From the NCBI GenBank assembly GCA_963575745.1, contig CAUYUJ010014352.1, positions 91,992 to 155,991 of the forward strand: a stretch of DNA of 64,000 nucleotides, given 5' to 3'. The notes below the pieces were generated by a model. That model did no database searches. It was not told the origin of the DNA and saw nothing but the letters and a program-made list of their open reading frames with translations. Shown piece after piece: positions 1-10,660 of the stretch (its first letter is position 1; each line of letters opens with the position of its first letter). The position numbers were made by a program, and so were the translations under genes. The stretch comes from Prorocentrum cordatum (Eukaryota; Sar; Dinophyceae; Prorocentrales; Prorocentraceae).

Positions 1-740
1 GCGGAGGAGGAGTACTGTGAAGAGGACACACACGTTTTCGCATCGAGCGCTGTGTCGCAAGGTACTGCCACCAGTGAACCAGCACTGACTCGAGTCACCA
101 GCGCCATCACCTGCCAGGGTAGCACACACCCGCATACAATATAGCAACCACATATCATTGTAACCAGCACGAGAGAACTCAAGCACGGGCCCTGCCAGGT
201 TGCCACGCACATTCCTCCAGCGAGATGTTTCCTATATTAGAACTCATCTGCAGCGCCACGGAAGCAGAGTAGCAGCACATCCACCATTGGATACATACCG
301 ACGTTCCAGCCATGTATACAGAAACCACGGACTCCATCGAGGCAACATCCTGATCCAGCCTCACTGTATCCAGAGATATCTTCTCATAGCAGCGTGAAAT
401 CCATAGTGGTACGTATGGGCCTCACCAGTACTGCAGGACAGACTATAAACTAAACGCAATCTTCGCACCAATGAACCATCACTGAGTATAACATCCAGCA
501 CTTTCACCAGAACAGGATTACCAGCACCATCACAGAGTGCACTAACCAGCACCCGAGAACCAAAATACGGGCTTCAGCCGACTACAATACAAGTCCCACC
601 AGCAAGCCGTTGCCTATAGTAGAACCCACCTGAAGCGCACGGGGTTCAGCAGACCTGTAGCCATGTATACAGGAACCCCCGAACCCATTGAGGAAACATC
701 GCACTTCGGCTTCACTATACAAAGAGATAGCGTCGCCAGT
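1..740. repeat. Degenerate tandem duplication, period about 385 bp
   Basis: Two diverged copies are visible: one from about 155 to 400 and one from about 530 to 740. Shared landmarks are TAGAAC(T/C)CA(T/C)CTG followed by CAGCGCCACGG or AAGCGCACGG, then AGCCATGTATACAG, then a segment ending in GAGGCAACATC or GAGGAAACATC. The second copy runs under the apparent 3' end of the helicase tail frame, so residues read from it are probably not protein. I see no gene in 1-610. Confidence 0.6.
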
Positions 741-957
741 ACCACGTCTGGGCCGACGGCATCCGCGCCGTACCTCGTCGTCCCCAGGCTTTGCTCCACC
801 ATTCGGGAATCGGTTGCAACTCGTCCAAGAACTTCCGGTCGTCGGCGGATATCGCTCCGTCGCTGCCCGGCCAGCGTTTCTCTCCAAAATAGACGGGGGT
901 CAGCGGGCATTGGGCTTGGTGAATTCGGTAATGACACTTGCACTTGCGCTTGCTTTT
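715..957 (-). pseudogene. Last segment of the helicase tail, in a shifted frame
   Basis: In the frame read from 1149 down to 715 the translation passes through KCKC, then CPLTPVYFGEKRWPG, FLDELQPIPEWWSKAWGR. A Cys/His cluster followed by GE(K/R)RWPG and WW-KAWGR is, as I remember it, the usual end of this dinoflagellate helicase/zinc-finger family. The upstream segment (958-1879) is open in another frame that at this point reads a run of repeat-derived residues. The switch falls on an A5 homopolymer (minus strand, 954-958), so a single-base indel, biological or from sequencing, explains it. The true stop is probably near 715-740, next to the tandem repeat. Confidence 0.55.
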
Positions 958-1879
958 TCTGCAGCGCTTGGCGCAGGAGGCGCACTCGTTCGTTGATGTC
1001 AGCGACGCACTCCTTGCATTGTAGCTTCTGGCGACTGTGATGCTTGTGGTTGTCCAGTAGCTGTGGGTTGAGTTTACGGGCGCCGAAGCTGCAGGAGCAC
1101 CTCTGGCACATGTGCGTCGCGAGGTCCGACGGGTCGAATCCCAGAGCACGGCGCTCTTTGCAGACCAAAGTTGTGCCCCGAGAAGACGCGTGATGCCTGC
1201 GTTCAGACTTCGACCAGTACTTCAGCTCATATGCCCTTGTACACGTTCCGCACCGCAGCTTCGTCTGACAGTCCAAGCACACCAAACGGGCCTTCTCCCG
1301 ACGCTTCGCATTCCTCAGCAGGTGCTTGTCGAACGCGAGGCTGCCCAAGTGCTCCAAGCAATCTTCGCACTGGTGCTCGTCGATGTTGCCGGGCGCGAAC
1401 CCTCGCTCTGCGCAGCCCGGGCACGCGAGGTCTGCATCGGAATACCGATGATGCTTCATGATATTCGCCCTCCACACGCCTTCGTCGAAAACATCATTGC
1501 ACGCAGCACACCCGTGGCACTGCGGGGTGAGGCTCCTCTTCCAGTCTTCACGTTCCACACGCCGCTTGCATAGTGAATCGTCTGGCGGGTGTGTCCTTGC
1601 AGCGATTCCATCGGGCATTCTTTGGGGAGCCTCGGCCGCCCGCGCAGCCCGAGGAGGCATTGCGCCGACCTCGCGCGCGCAGTCCATGCATCTCGTCCAC
1701 CTCCCCTGCGACACGTACTTATCGTAGAAGTCGGCGGCTGCTTTCATGCCGAAGTCGCGGGCGTCGAGCATGTACTCCTGCTTCCCTTTGAGGTAGCAGC
1801 AGGCGCACAGGTGCTTCGTCGCCATGGGGTCCATCTTCTCCGCTTCAGCGGCCTCGTCATTCAAGCGTACTCCATTCAT
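958..1879 (-). CDS. Cysteine-rich zinc-finger tail of the Helitron-type helicase (frameshifted)
   Basis: The frame opens at the ATG at 1879, overlaps the end of the helicase exon by 23 nt and is out of frame with it, so a net +1 shift is needed to join them. It holds repeated modules of the form CxxC, about 20-25 residues with F/L-D-x-H-x-L-x-N, then LxCxxC; clear examples are CEDCLEHLGSLAFDKHLLRN with LVCLDC, and CQRCSCSFGARKLNPQ with LQCKEC. These resemble Stc1-like or LIM-like zinc modules and probably bind nucleic acid or protein. The segment YVSQGRWTRCMDC near the start is also typical of tails attached to dinoflagellate helicases, as I recall. The position directly after the helicase makes it the C-terminal part of the same protein, not a separate gene. 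The frameshift means the copy is decayed or the base call is wrong. Confidence 0.65.
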
Positions 1880-3290
1880 GGATCGCCTCGCCCGCTGTGA
1901 TCTGGCCAGACAGTTTCCGCATCAGTCGCTCGGGCCCCACTGGGCTGCCGAGGCCGAACAGAAAGGTCGAGAACGGCTGCATGACGCAGATGCTTGGCAA
2001 TCGCCCCACTCTGGACAAGCATACGCAGGCAGCAATCTGAGCTGTCATGGACGCCCTGCTGGACCAATGCTGCAGGTCCGCGAATGCCGCTTCCAACGCC
2101 GCCCCCTGGATCATGTGAGCGGTGGAAGCGAAGTCGGGGAGAATCCAGAAGCCCGTGCGTCGGGCTTCGATGCCCGTGTGCTCGTTGACTTTCCAGGTCC
2201 TGGATCTCCGTTTCAACGGGTATACGCCCGTCGGCAGCTTCCCTATGCTCCACTGTGCTTCTGGAAAATGGATATAGATAACCAAGGGCAACCTATCCAA
2301 TATGAACTCGCCCTCGATCTCCTGGGGACTGCAATCAGGCGCCAGAGTCCATCCGTAAATCACTCCCTTTCGGTGTCGGTGCGGTTGTCTGCTTCGATCG
2401 ACGTTGTCCGTCAACCGAATGGGCATGCCTTTGGCCAATGGGTAGATGCTCGGAATGTTGCCCGTCTCCTGGTCGCGCCTCTTCAGCCAGGAGAACAACT
2501 TCTCGTCAAATTTCTCCTTCGGCAGATCGCGATCTCCTGGATGCAACGGCCCATCTCGAGCGTAGCGCCACGAGAGCAGAACGTTCTTCTGCTTGGCAAA
2601 CTCCCTCGCGCGCAGGTTCGTCGCGAAGTACCTGGGCACGTTGAAGGTGTACAGAGCTGGTGCGCCGCTGAATGGGTTCATGCGAAGCTCTGGCGCCAAC
2701 GAGTCAGTGTGGGTCAGAACCCTGTGTCTCTTGCCCCGCTCCGCGCGGCACTCCGCGCACTCGCCCTCTGGCGACTTCAGAAGCGCCGCCATGTCGGCGC
2801 ACCCTCCCGGAAAGCGCTCCTTCCAAGTCTTGCGATACGGGCCAAGTACTGGGTCGTCCACCACGTCGTCGTTGCAACCGCACTTACCCGCGCTCGGGGA
2901 CGTCAACGTCGGGAGCCCGTGGCAGTAGCTGTAGTCCTCCATGCTGAGGTTTCCAACTCTGCACTGGCCCAGAAACGAGTTGCACCATTCGTCGTCGCAC
3001 CTCATCAGGTCGGTCAACTGCCAGAAAGATCGCACGCTGTCGACGTCATCTTGCCAGAACAGCTCCAACGCGCGGTGCGCGCACCCTGCGGGCACGTCCA
3101 GCGGGTTGGATGCCAGGAAGGTGCCCGTCACGGGGTGCAGCTGCCAAAAATCAGCGCACATGACCACGTTCACTCCCCCGAAGGCGCGATGCACCCCCCC
3201 CGTCCTCTTCTTGTACGTGCCCCTCACCCGGACAGCGGCACTGACCACTCGTTCCAGGGTGCCCAGCAGCTCCGCGGACATCATGCTCAC
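1857..3290 (-). CDS. Helitron-type PIF1-like helicase, second exon (motifs II to VI)
   Basis: The exon starts after TTTCCAG at 3291 and continues the reading frame of the exon ending at 6100, giving IIIDE + VSMMSAELLGTLE, which is the standard PIF1/Helitron motif II. Downstream follow GGVNVVMCADFWQLHPV (motif III, Q and P in place), NVPRYFATNLRAREFA, a region like motif V around GMPIRLTDN, and motif VI-like STAHMIQG with ACVCLSRV followed by QPFSTFLF. It ends at a TGA at 1857, but the family normally runs on into a cysteine-rich tail, found here in another frame. The product is a 5'-3' superfamily 1B DNA helicase that would unwind DNA during rolling-circle transposition. Being spliced and carrying intact motifs, it was probably functional recently; the frameshift at its end argues against present function. 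Confidence 0.85.
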   Translation of the reverse strand: MSMMSAELLGTLERVVSAAVRVRGTYKKRTGGVHRAFGGVNVVMCADFWQLHPVTGTFLASNPLDVPAGCAHRALELFWQDDVDSVRSFWQLTDLMRCDDEWCNSFLGQCRVGNLSMEDYSYCHGLPTLTSPSAGKCGCNDDVVDDPVLGPYRKTWKERFPGGCADMAALLKSPEGECAECRAERGKRHRVLTHTDSLAPELRMNPFSGAPALYTFNVPRYFATNLRAREFAKQKNVLLSWRYARDGPLHPGDRDLPKEKFDEKLFSWLKRRDQETGNIPSIYPLAKGMPIRLTDNVDRSRQPHRHRKGVIYGWTLAPDCSPQEIEGEFILDRLPLVIYIHFPEAQWSIGKLPTGVYPLKRRSRTWKVNEHTGIEARRTGFWILPDFASTAHMIQGAALEAAFADLQHWSSRASMTAQIAACVCLSRVGRLPSICVMQPFSTFLFGLGSPVGPERLMRKLSGQITAGEAIHEWSTLE

Positions 3291-3500
3291 CTGGAAATGA
3301 TGAATACTGATCATGACCCTTATTCTTTGTACGCTGAACTATGCTCATTCCCTCCACAGTCCTTGCACACATGGTGACACATGGGACGCACGAGAGGATG
3401 ACCAGACTTTGCCATGAGGGCGCCGTTACATGTGACTAGAACCACGCGCGCGCTTCGCGCGCTTAGGTTCTGTCGAGTCACAGACCCAGGAATCGTTGTG

Positions 3501-4410
3501 AGAAGAAATTGGTGACGCGAAGCGTCGTGGGGGCGTCCTTGGACGTCTGGGGTGTCCTGGGGCCTCTTGAAGGGTTTCCTGGGGGCCTCCTGGCGGCCTC
3601 TTGGGGCGGAAGGCTCGAACTTGCGGTTCGTGGTCCCCCTCTGGGCCCCCTCTTGGGCCCGTCTTGGGGCCCTCTTGGGCCATCTTGGGCGCCTCTTGGG
3701 CCGTCTTGGGGCCCTCTTGGGCTGTCCTGGGGCCCTCTTGGAAGCTTCTTGGGCCGTCTTGGGGCGGTCTTGGGCGCCTCTTGGGCCGTCCTGTAACGTC
3801 GGAAAGCCCAAAAGGCGACTTTGTTGAAAATGTACGTTTTACGAAGGGAATGGGTCAATTTTTGCGTCTAGGGGCCCTCTTGGGACGCATGTTGGAGGCT
3901 TCTTGGGGCCTCTTGGGGGCGTCCTTGGACGTCTGGGGTCTCCTGGGGCCTCTTGAGGGGCCTCCTGGGGGCCTCCTGGCGGCCTCTTGGGGCGGAAGGC
4001 TCGAGCTTGCGGTTCGTGGTCCCCCTCTGGGCCCCCTCTTGGGCCCGTCTTGGGGCCCTCTTGGGCCATCTTGGGCGCCTCTTGGGCCGTCTTGGGGCCC
4101 TCTTGGGCTGTCCTGGGGCCCTCTTGGAAGCTTCTTGGGCCGTCTTGGGGCGGTCTTGGGCGCCTCTTGGGCCGTCCTGTAACGTCGGAAAGCCCAAAAG
4201 GCGACTTTGTTGAAAATGTACGTTTTACGAAGGGAATGGGTCAATTTTTGCGTCTAGGGGCCCTCTTGGGACGCATGTTGGAAGCTTCTTGGGGCGTCTT
4301 GGGGGCGTCCTTGGACGTCTGGGGTCTCCTGGGGCCTCTTGAGGGGCCTCCTTGGGCCTCCTGGCGGCCTCTTGGGGCGGAAGGCTCGAGCTTGCGATTC
4401 GTGTTTTTTT
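3501..4410. repeat. 386-bp tandem unit, 2.3 copies, built of CCAAGAGG minisatellite
   Basis: The landmark GGACGTCTGG recurs at 3541, 3927 and 4313, exactly 386 bp apart; a further copy has it at about 5570. Each unit holds about 20 short repeats of consensus GGGCCTCTTGG (plus strand) followed by a unique ~75-bp segment around GTAACGTCGGAAAGCCC. Copies 1 and 2 are nearly identical, so the duplication is recent or homogenised. The long open frames here in all directions come from the repeat period and are not genes. Confidence 0.9.
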
Positions 4411-4424
4411 TTTCATCCTGAGTC

Positions 4425-4740
4425 GTTTTCTGACGGTCCCGGGACCCTGCGAGGGGCCCCGGAGGCCGAAAATTGACCGAAACCGCCGTCGTGATTTTTC
4501 CAAGACGTCGGAGGTCCAGGTCGTGCTTCCCGCCTCCCCAGACCTCCGACGTCGTAATTTCTTGCGACCTCGGGCCCAGGAATCGATTGGGAAAACGCAC
4601 ATGGGAAGGCAAGAAATGATGGACCCATCATTTCGTACCTGTGCCTTGATCAGTGGGACGGGCTTCGCACCGCCGCACATCACAAGACACGCTCGAGCGA
4701 ATCCAGCCGTGGCGACGTCGGGGACTGCAGAAGGTCGCAA
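4425..4740. other. Intronic unique segment with a perfect hairpin
   Basis: A non-tandem stretch between repeat blocks. It contains a perfect 13-bp inverted repeat, GACGTCGGAGGTC at 4504-4516 and its complement at 4541-4553, around a 24-nt loop, and a shorter one around 4613-4633 (GAAATGATGG and its complement). No coding signal. Confidence 0.6.
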
Positions 4741-4943
4741 GGACACGGAATATGAAAGGCAGAAAGAGAAAGAGAGAGAAAGAAAGGGCGAAAGAGAGAG
4801 AGAGAGAGAGAAACAAAAAAACAGACAGACAGAGAGCGAAGGAGAGAGAGAGAGAGAGAAAAAAAAAAAAAGAAAAAAAAATGGAGAGAGAGAGAGAGAA
4901 GAAGACAGAGAGAGAGAGATAGAGATGCAGAGAGAGGAAATGG
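4741..4943. repeat. GA-rich polypurine tract
   Basis: About 200 bp of almost uninterrupted A and G on the plus strand, mostly (GA)n with A-runs, inside the helicase intron. Confidence 0.9.
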
Positions 4944-5159
4944 AGAGGAGGCGAGCTTGAGTCAACGAAAGTCGCAGGGAAGGGGGCAGGGGAAAGAAGG
5001 CCAGAGAGCGCTGAAGGATACAAATACTGAAACCCTCTTGGGATTTTTTGGGGGGCCTCGTCCGGCCGCTCGCTGGGAGTTTGACGTAGCTTTTTGGGAG
5101 CCTCTGAACCTGTCGGGGGCCTCCTGGAAGCAGGTTCGAAGCATTTGGGGGGCCGATTT

Positions 5160-5670
5160 GGGGTTTCTCGGGGCCTCCTTTGGGCCTCTTGGGGGTCTCC
5201 TGGGGCCTCTTGAGGGGCCTCCTGGGGGCCTCCTGGCGGCCTCTTGGGGCGGAAGGCTCGAGCTTGCGGTTCGTGGTCCCCCTCTGGGCCCCCTCTTGGG
5301 CCCGTCTTGGGGCCCTCTTGGGCCATCTTGGGCGCCTCTTGGGCCGTCTTGGGGCCCTCTTGGGCTGTCCTGGGGCCCTCTTGGAAGCTTCTTGGGCTGT
5401 CTTGGGGCGGTATTGGGCGCCTCTTGGGCCGTCCTCTAACGTCGGAAAGCCCAAAAGGCGACTTTGTTGAAAATGTACGCTTTACGAAGGGAATGGGCAA
5501 TTTTTTGCGTCTAGGGGCCCTCTCGGGACGCATGTTGGAGGCTTACTGGGGCCTCTTGGGGGCGTCCTTGGACGTCTGGAGGCCATCTTCAGCATCTCGG
5601 AGCCCTCTTGGAGGCCTCTTGGAAGTTTCTTGGGCCGTCTTGGGCGCTTCTGGGGCCCTCTTGTCTGATC
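5160..5670. repeat. Further copy of the CCAAGAGG-type unit in the helicase intron
   Basis: Shares the segment from CTCTTGAGGGGCCTCC to the GTCGGAAAGCCC landmark with the 3501-4410 array, in the same orientation, then a diverged part of the next unit up to about 5670. Confidence 0.85.
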
Positions 5671-5784
5671 GGGGAGGCCTCCGGCAAGCCCCGACGAGCC
5701 TCCGGGCCCCCCGGAGCCCACATTTGCGGTCGAGGTCCCGGCCCCGGGCCCCCGGGCCCGGTCCCCCGTTATATGTATAACGAA

Positions 5785-6060
5785 GGGCCCGATCGACTCA
5801 CACCACGTGAAGCCCGCAGGCCCACGCCAGGAGGAGGGGCCCGAACGACTCACACGACCAGGCACTCGAACGACTCGCACAAGGAGGAGGGGCCCGCACA
5901 ACTCACACAAGGACGAGGGCCTCCAGCGACTCACACCACGAGAATCTCGAACGCCTCACACCACGACGAGGGGCCCGAACGACTCACACCAGGCCGAGGA
6001 GCCCCAACGACCCACACACGAGGAGCCCGAACGACTCACACCACGAGGAGGGCAACGAAC
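5785..6060. repeat. GTGAGT-bearing minisatellite at the donor end of the helicase intron
   Basis: About nine imperfect units of 22-30 bp with the core CGAACGACTCACACCA on the plus strand. Read in gene sense each core contains TGTGAGTCGTTCG, that is, a consensus-like 5' splice site GTGAGT. The array begins about 40 bp downstream of the real donor. Confidence 0.85.
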
Positions 6061-6099
6061 GATGCACTCCATTGAGTTTCTCGTTCGGTACCCTCGGGA

Positions 6100-9000
6100 C
6101 CTCGTCGATGATGATCACGCGCAGGGCCCCGCACTTCATGGACTGCTTGTGCCTGTCGCCCGTGGCATTTCCGTCGTCGCTCCGCGCTGGAATGCCGCTC
6201 CAGTGATGCACCGCGTGGCCGTTGATCTGCGCCGCCATGGCATTTTGAAACGCCGAGCAAACGAACTGAACGCCGTGCTCCCAACCGAGACCATCTTCCA
6301 TTAAATACCGCATCCAGCCGATGACGGCACTTTTCCCAGTGCCCGGAAATCCGTGCACTACGTCCAGCAGAGGCTCCCTGGAATTCTGGTTTACGTTGCC
6401 CTGCTGCTTCTCCAGCCACTCAATCTTCAAACGTCGAATGAAGTGCTCCAGAAACTGGCGCTGTTTCTCGTTCGGGATCTTGGAGCTCGCCAGTATGGAC
6501 GCAAACGCTTTGTCTATACTGGTGAAGCCATTTCCTGCAGGGTTGAACGAAGCAGCAGCATCTCGCTTCTCGTCGAAGGGAGCATCGTGCGCCTTCTGGC
6601 TCGTGCCACCTGTGGTTAGAGCTGCTATGTGGTCCTGGTACGCATCCTCGAAGATGTTTCCCGGGCATCCACGGTCGCCAGCCTCGACGCCCGATGGTTC
6701 CGTCTTCCACACCCGCTCCCCGGTGCGATGGCTTTGTTCATACTCGTGAAGTCGGACACTTTTCTTCGCTCGGCTGTTTTCCGAAGCTTTCACCTTCGCT
6801 TTCGCCGAGGCGGTCCACTTCTCCCCGAGGCTGTCTTCTTCTTTAGCCGATTGGAGCAGTTGATGAAATTTCTCACCAGGGAGCTGCAGTGGAGGCATAT
6901 CTTGGTCTTCCTCCGACGCATCTGCCTCGCTCTGATCATCTGCCGCCTTCCCAGACGCCCCCATCGCATTCAACAGGGAACTCTGGATGAGTTTCGCCGC
7001 CGCGTGGCTGACCACGTTCCCTCGCACGTACTCGTCCCAAGCGCTCTTCCAGGATACGCTGTCCAGCGCCGATGTCGTCCCTGTTGTGGATGTTTGCTTT
7101 GTCAGTCTACACGAAGCTCGAGCTTGGGGCGACTGGTGCTGGGCCTCCTGCCAATGCCGCAGTACCGCAGACTCCATGCCCGACATACTCAGGTGAGGCA
7201 CAGACACGTCTCCTCCATAGAGCGTCCAGTGACGGAAAAATAGACTGCAATACTGGGCGTTGTTTGTAGAACTTTGATGTACGCTGGGCATTGGCACGCC
7301 TTCGATCACTACCACGTCCGGCCTCGCTTTCCTCACAAGAACCCAGAAGTGGCAGAAAGCACCTGCGTCCTGCGGAAACAAGAAATACTCGTCGGTCTCG
7401 GATGTCACTGCTATGTAATGCTCTCCAGGCTTCGCGGCGACCTCCCCATCCCGGTACTGCTTGCTCCTGATTAACTGTTGACCTCCTTTTGTCCACGCAG
7501 TTCGCGGTGGCAGGTCGCGGTTCAAGTAGTGCGTCGGAACCAGTAGTGGTTCGCACCTCCACTGCCGCAAGAACTCGTACGCCGACAACAACTTCCAAGG
7601 GTGCTGCGCAGGGCGATATCCGTAGGCGTCGAACTCGTTCACTTTCGATCGGCCCGTCCGCACGTGAGGTTTGCGAGCGGGCGGCACGTGCGTCGTCGCG
7701 CTGCTGTCCTTCATCTGCGACAAATTCTGGGATGTCTCCAACCTGTTCATCCACGCCCGCCCATCCATCGCATGCTCGTTGAAGGTCCGGATGCACTCTG
7801 CCTTCAGAAGGTCGCTCTGGTCCAGATTGCAGCACAGGTTGCAGACTTCCACGGCGCCGCGGCACGTGCTGTTCATCTCGAGTTCCGTTATCAGCCTCCC
7901 GCTGCTTGCTCTGAGCTGCGCCGCTTTCCCCCTGCCCTGTATCTTCGCTCTCAAGGTAAGCAGCTTGTCCACGCATTTCTTCGTCTCCAAAGTGCCTGCG
8001 GGCTGTCGCTTACCAATGTATCCCCCGAAATACCCATGCGTAACTACCTGCATGCGCTGAATTGCTCGAGTGGCTCTCCCCAGACTCTGCTTCTTCATGA
8101 TGCAGCGTTTCTTCTTGCAGCAAGTCTCATGCGTTTGCTCGATGGTCGGCAGTCGGTCATTCGGTTTCACGTCACTGTTGCTTCCTGCAAAAGCGACGCA
8201 CAGGCCCGGCATGCATCCGTTCAGCCACTCCTCATTGCGCAGTCCGCGGGCTTGCCCCAGCCAAGTTCGGACTCCGCTTGTGCGCAGCGTGAACTTCTTG
8301 GCAATGCCCTTGCAAACCAGCAGCGACGCCGTCACCCACTCGGGGGGCACTCTGTTGGTCCACGGCACCTCGTGCTTGCACTCTCTTTTGTTCTTCTTGG
8401 AAGCGCAGGCGTTGGGCACCAAACGCTTCTCCTGCTTGGTCTTCGAATCCATCACCAGTCGATGTATGTGGTGCTGGCGCCGACACATGAAATACTGTAG
8501 AGCGCCGTTGAACTTCTTCTTGAAGGTGGCGTCGTCGCAGTTCAGGCCGAGCTTCTGAGCTTCCCCTGGAGCTCCCTGCGCGGAGAAGCCCACGCCGGCT
8601 CTCGCGTCATCATACAAGAACCGAGGCAACCGGCGTAATTTGAACCCCCCCCATGCTGGCGATCCAGAGCATTCGGACGACTCCGTGTATGTCGGGAAGT
8701 TCTGCTCTCTAGCAAATTGGTCCACGTCGGGATATCTCTCAAAGCAGATTTGCCAGAGGAAATGCTTCGGCTCCGTCGCATTCACGAGACCTTCCTCGAT
8801 TTTCTGGGCGATCTCCTTCAGCGTGGCGAACTGGCGCAGGCGCTGAACGAACATGAAAAAAGGATAATGCAGCCCCCCTGTCGTTTTCTGAGCCTCCACG
8901 GCGCCGAACAAAGCGTCCACGCGCCCTGCAATGCCTCCCATGGCTTCAGCGTTGCTGCCGAGGGCGTCCTGGCACGGCGATCCAGCTTCAGAGCACTGCG

Positions 9001-9970
9001 GACAGCGAGGGCACATGCGCACTCCGAGCATCGTCGCCAAGACCGCGCGGATCTGCGCGAAGAATGCGTTGGAGGCGGCCAAGGGGTCCTCCGCGTCCTC
9101 TGGAGACGGCTCCAGGCTCGGCGAATCGCTCTTTGCCCACTTCTGCCTCCTGCTCTCGCCTGCAACGAAAGGATCGTCCTGGCGGTATCTGCTGAGCCTG
9201 AGCGCTAGATAATTATGCCTCTCTCCTGGGGAAATAGTACAGAATATGCCATTCCCGTAGTTGACGCAAGCCCAGGTCCCCAGGTGCCCAATCTTCGTCC
9301 GAATCTCCTGCGTGCCTGGAATGGCCCGGCATCGAAAGCGGAAGTCAGCCAAGAGCCGCCGTTGCAGGTTTCCGAGGCCGACTGCGAAAATCAGCTTACT
9401 GGTATCATTGTTGATCTTTCGGCGTCCGCCATCGGGTAACGTGTAGTAACCCTTCTCGAGCTTCTGCAGTAAATCAGCGGCGGCTATGGCAGCGTCGGTC
9501 TCCACGCTCTCTGCGCTTTGGCCTTGCAACCGTTCCCCACGCTTGATGCTCAGGCTTGCTCCGAGATTGACGCGCTCGCGAAAATATAGATTCCACAAGG
9601 CCGGCGCAAAGCCCCAAGTACGTCGGAACTGGCCTTCTATCCGTTGCGGCAAGCCGCGCGTGAGATCAAACAACCTCACTGTGGTCGCTGGCCCCATTGC
9701 AAAATGCGCGCCCGGTAGTTTCCGCTGGGCTACGCCCACTGACGGCTCGAGCCACCTGTGCAGAAGCCCACGTGGGGTTGGGAGATCTCTCGTCTCTGGT
9801 CGACGCCAACGAGGTTGGTTCGGGACGTCGTAGCCGCCAACAGCACGCGGCAGCGTGAAAGGAAACGCCATGCCCAGGTACCAGGCGGTATGCTGATTCG
9901 TCAGGTCCGTCCCACTCTGGATGTTGACATCGCCGAACCTGGCAAACACGGACTTGTAATCCCACCAGCC
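6100..9970 (-). CDS. Helitron-type transposase/helicase, large exon (N-terminal Rep-like region to Walker A)
   Basis: An exon of about 1,290 uninterrupted codons between an acceptor CCCAAAG|GGC at 9970 and the donor at 6100. The N-terminal third contains WACVNYGNGIFCTISP followed by GERHNYLALRLSR, matching as I recall the Helitron-like N-terminal/Rep region (F-x-T then H) of dinoflagellate and other protist Helitron proteins. The middle has Cys/His clusters (CRRQHHIHRLVM, KHEVPWTNR) and YIGKRQPAGTLETKKCVDK, a conserved block of the same proteins. The end carries Walker A, VVHGFPGTGKSAVIGW, at about residue 1200 from the frame start at 9949, and IIIDE of motif II. The motifs continue in the exon 3290-1857. 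There is no in-frame ATG near the 5' end, so a further upstream exon is expected above 9970. Role: DNA binding, nicking and unwinding in rolling-circle transposition. The Rep assignment rests on memory, the helicase on clear motifs. Confidence 0.8.
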
Positions 9971-10369
9971 CTTTGGGCGCGAGTGGTTTAGGGAGCTTTC
10001 TCTGTTCTCAACCCCCCAACCCCCCTTCTTCCCCTTCGGGGAGGGGTTTACCCCTCCCCCTACCCCCTCCCCCTGGACCTGGACAGGGAGTCCGGGGTGT
10101 GCTCAGGGGGGTCTTTTTCGACTCCAGGGAGGGCCAAAAAACGACGACCCTCACGAGGATTCTGGCCCCGACGGGGGGAGGGAGGTTGGCCCCTCTGCTC
10201 TTCTTTGAAGCAGAAAACATTGATTTTACTAGGGTGTTGGCCCCATTTTGGTTTTCTGAGGGGGCCGCGCTCATCTTCCCTCATAGCAAAATCATTGATT
10301 TTACGAGGGTTTTGGCCTCATTTTGTCCTTCTCAGGGGGCAGCTCCCATTTGCGCTTCTGAGGAGGTCG
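9971..10369. other. Flank upstream of the helicase exon, with a short duplication
   Basis: GC-rich; contains two similar segments beginning ATTGATTTTAC(T/G)AGGG at about 10219 and 10293. No gene seen. Probably the 3' part of an upstream intron of the helicase gene. Confidence 0.5.
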
Positions 10370-10660
10370 CAAGAGGCCCCAAGATGGCTCCAAGAGGCCC
10401 CCAGGAGGCTCCCAAGAGGCCTCCAAGACGCCCCCCAGAGGCCCCCAAGCGGCCCCAAGAGGCCCCCAAGAGGCCCCCAAGAGGCCCCCAAGAGGCCCCA
10501 CGAGGCCCCAAGAGGCCCCCAAGAGGCCCCCAAGAGGCCCCCAAGAGGCCCCACGAGGCCCCAAGAGGCCCCCAAGAGGCCCCCAAGAGGCCCCCAAGAG
10601 GCCCCCAAGAGGCCCCACGAGGCTCCAAGAGGCCCCCAAGAGGCCCCACGAGGAGCCCGA
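10370..10660. repeat. CCAAGAGGCCCC minisatellite
   Basis: About 25 near-perfect copies of an 11-12-bp unit, CCCCAAGAGGC, on the plus strand, opposite in orientation to those in the helicase intron. Confidence 0.95.

Larger units (their letters stand above)
3291..6099 (-). other. Intron of the Helitron-type helicase gene (2,809 bp)
   Basis: The intron runs in gene sense from GACGAG|GTCCCG (donor at 6099) to TTTCCAG|GTGAGC (acceptor at 3291). It splits motif II of the helicase exactly between DE and VSMM, phase 0, and the first base of the next exon is G, the AG|G rule common in dinoflagellates. It is filled with minisatellites: a GTGAGT-bearing array at the donor end, then several copies of a 386-bp unit built from CCAAGAGG-type repeats, and a GA-rich stretch. 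Both exons are open to the splice sites, so an intron is far better supported than two genes. Confidence 0.8.

Noticed and set aside
3500-5700. Long open frames in four to six frames over the helicase intron, reading GPLGPSWAPLG or EAPKRPPRGPQE-like peptides
   Set aside because: They come from an 11-12-bp repeat without stops in most frames. The region is bounded by matching splice sites that restore helicase motif II.
10230-10260. CCATTTTGG followed by TTTTCTGAG as another spliced-leader relict
   Set aside because: Only the first nine bases match the leader, and the sequence is one copy of a local duplication (10219 and 10293) without leader similarity in the second copy.
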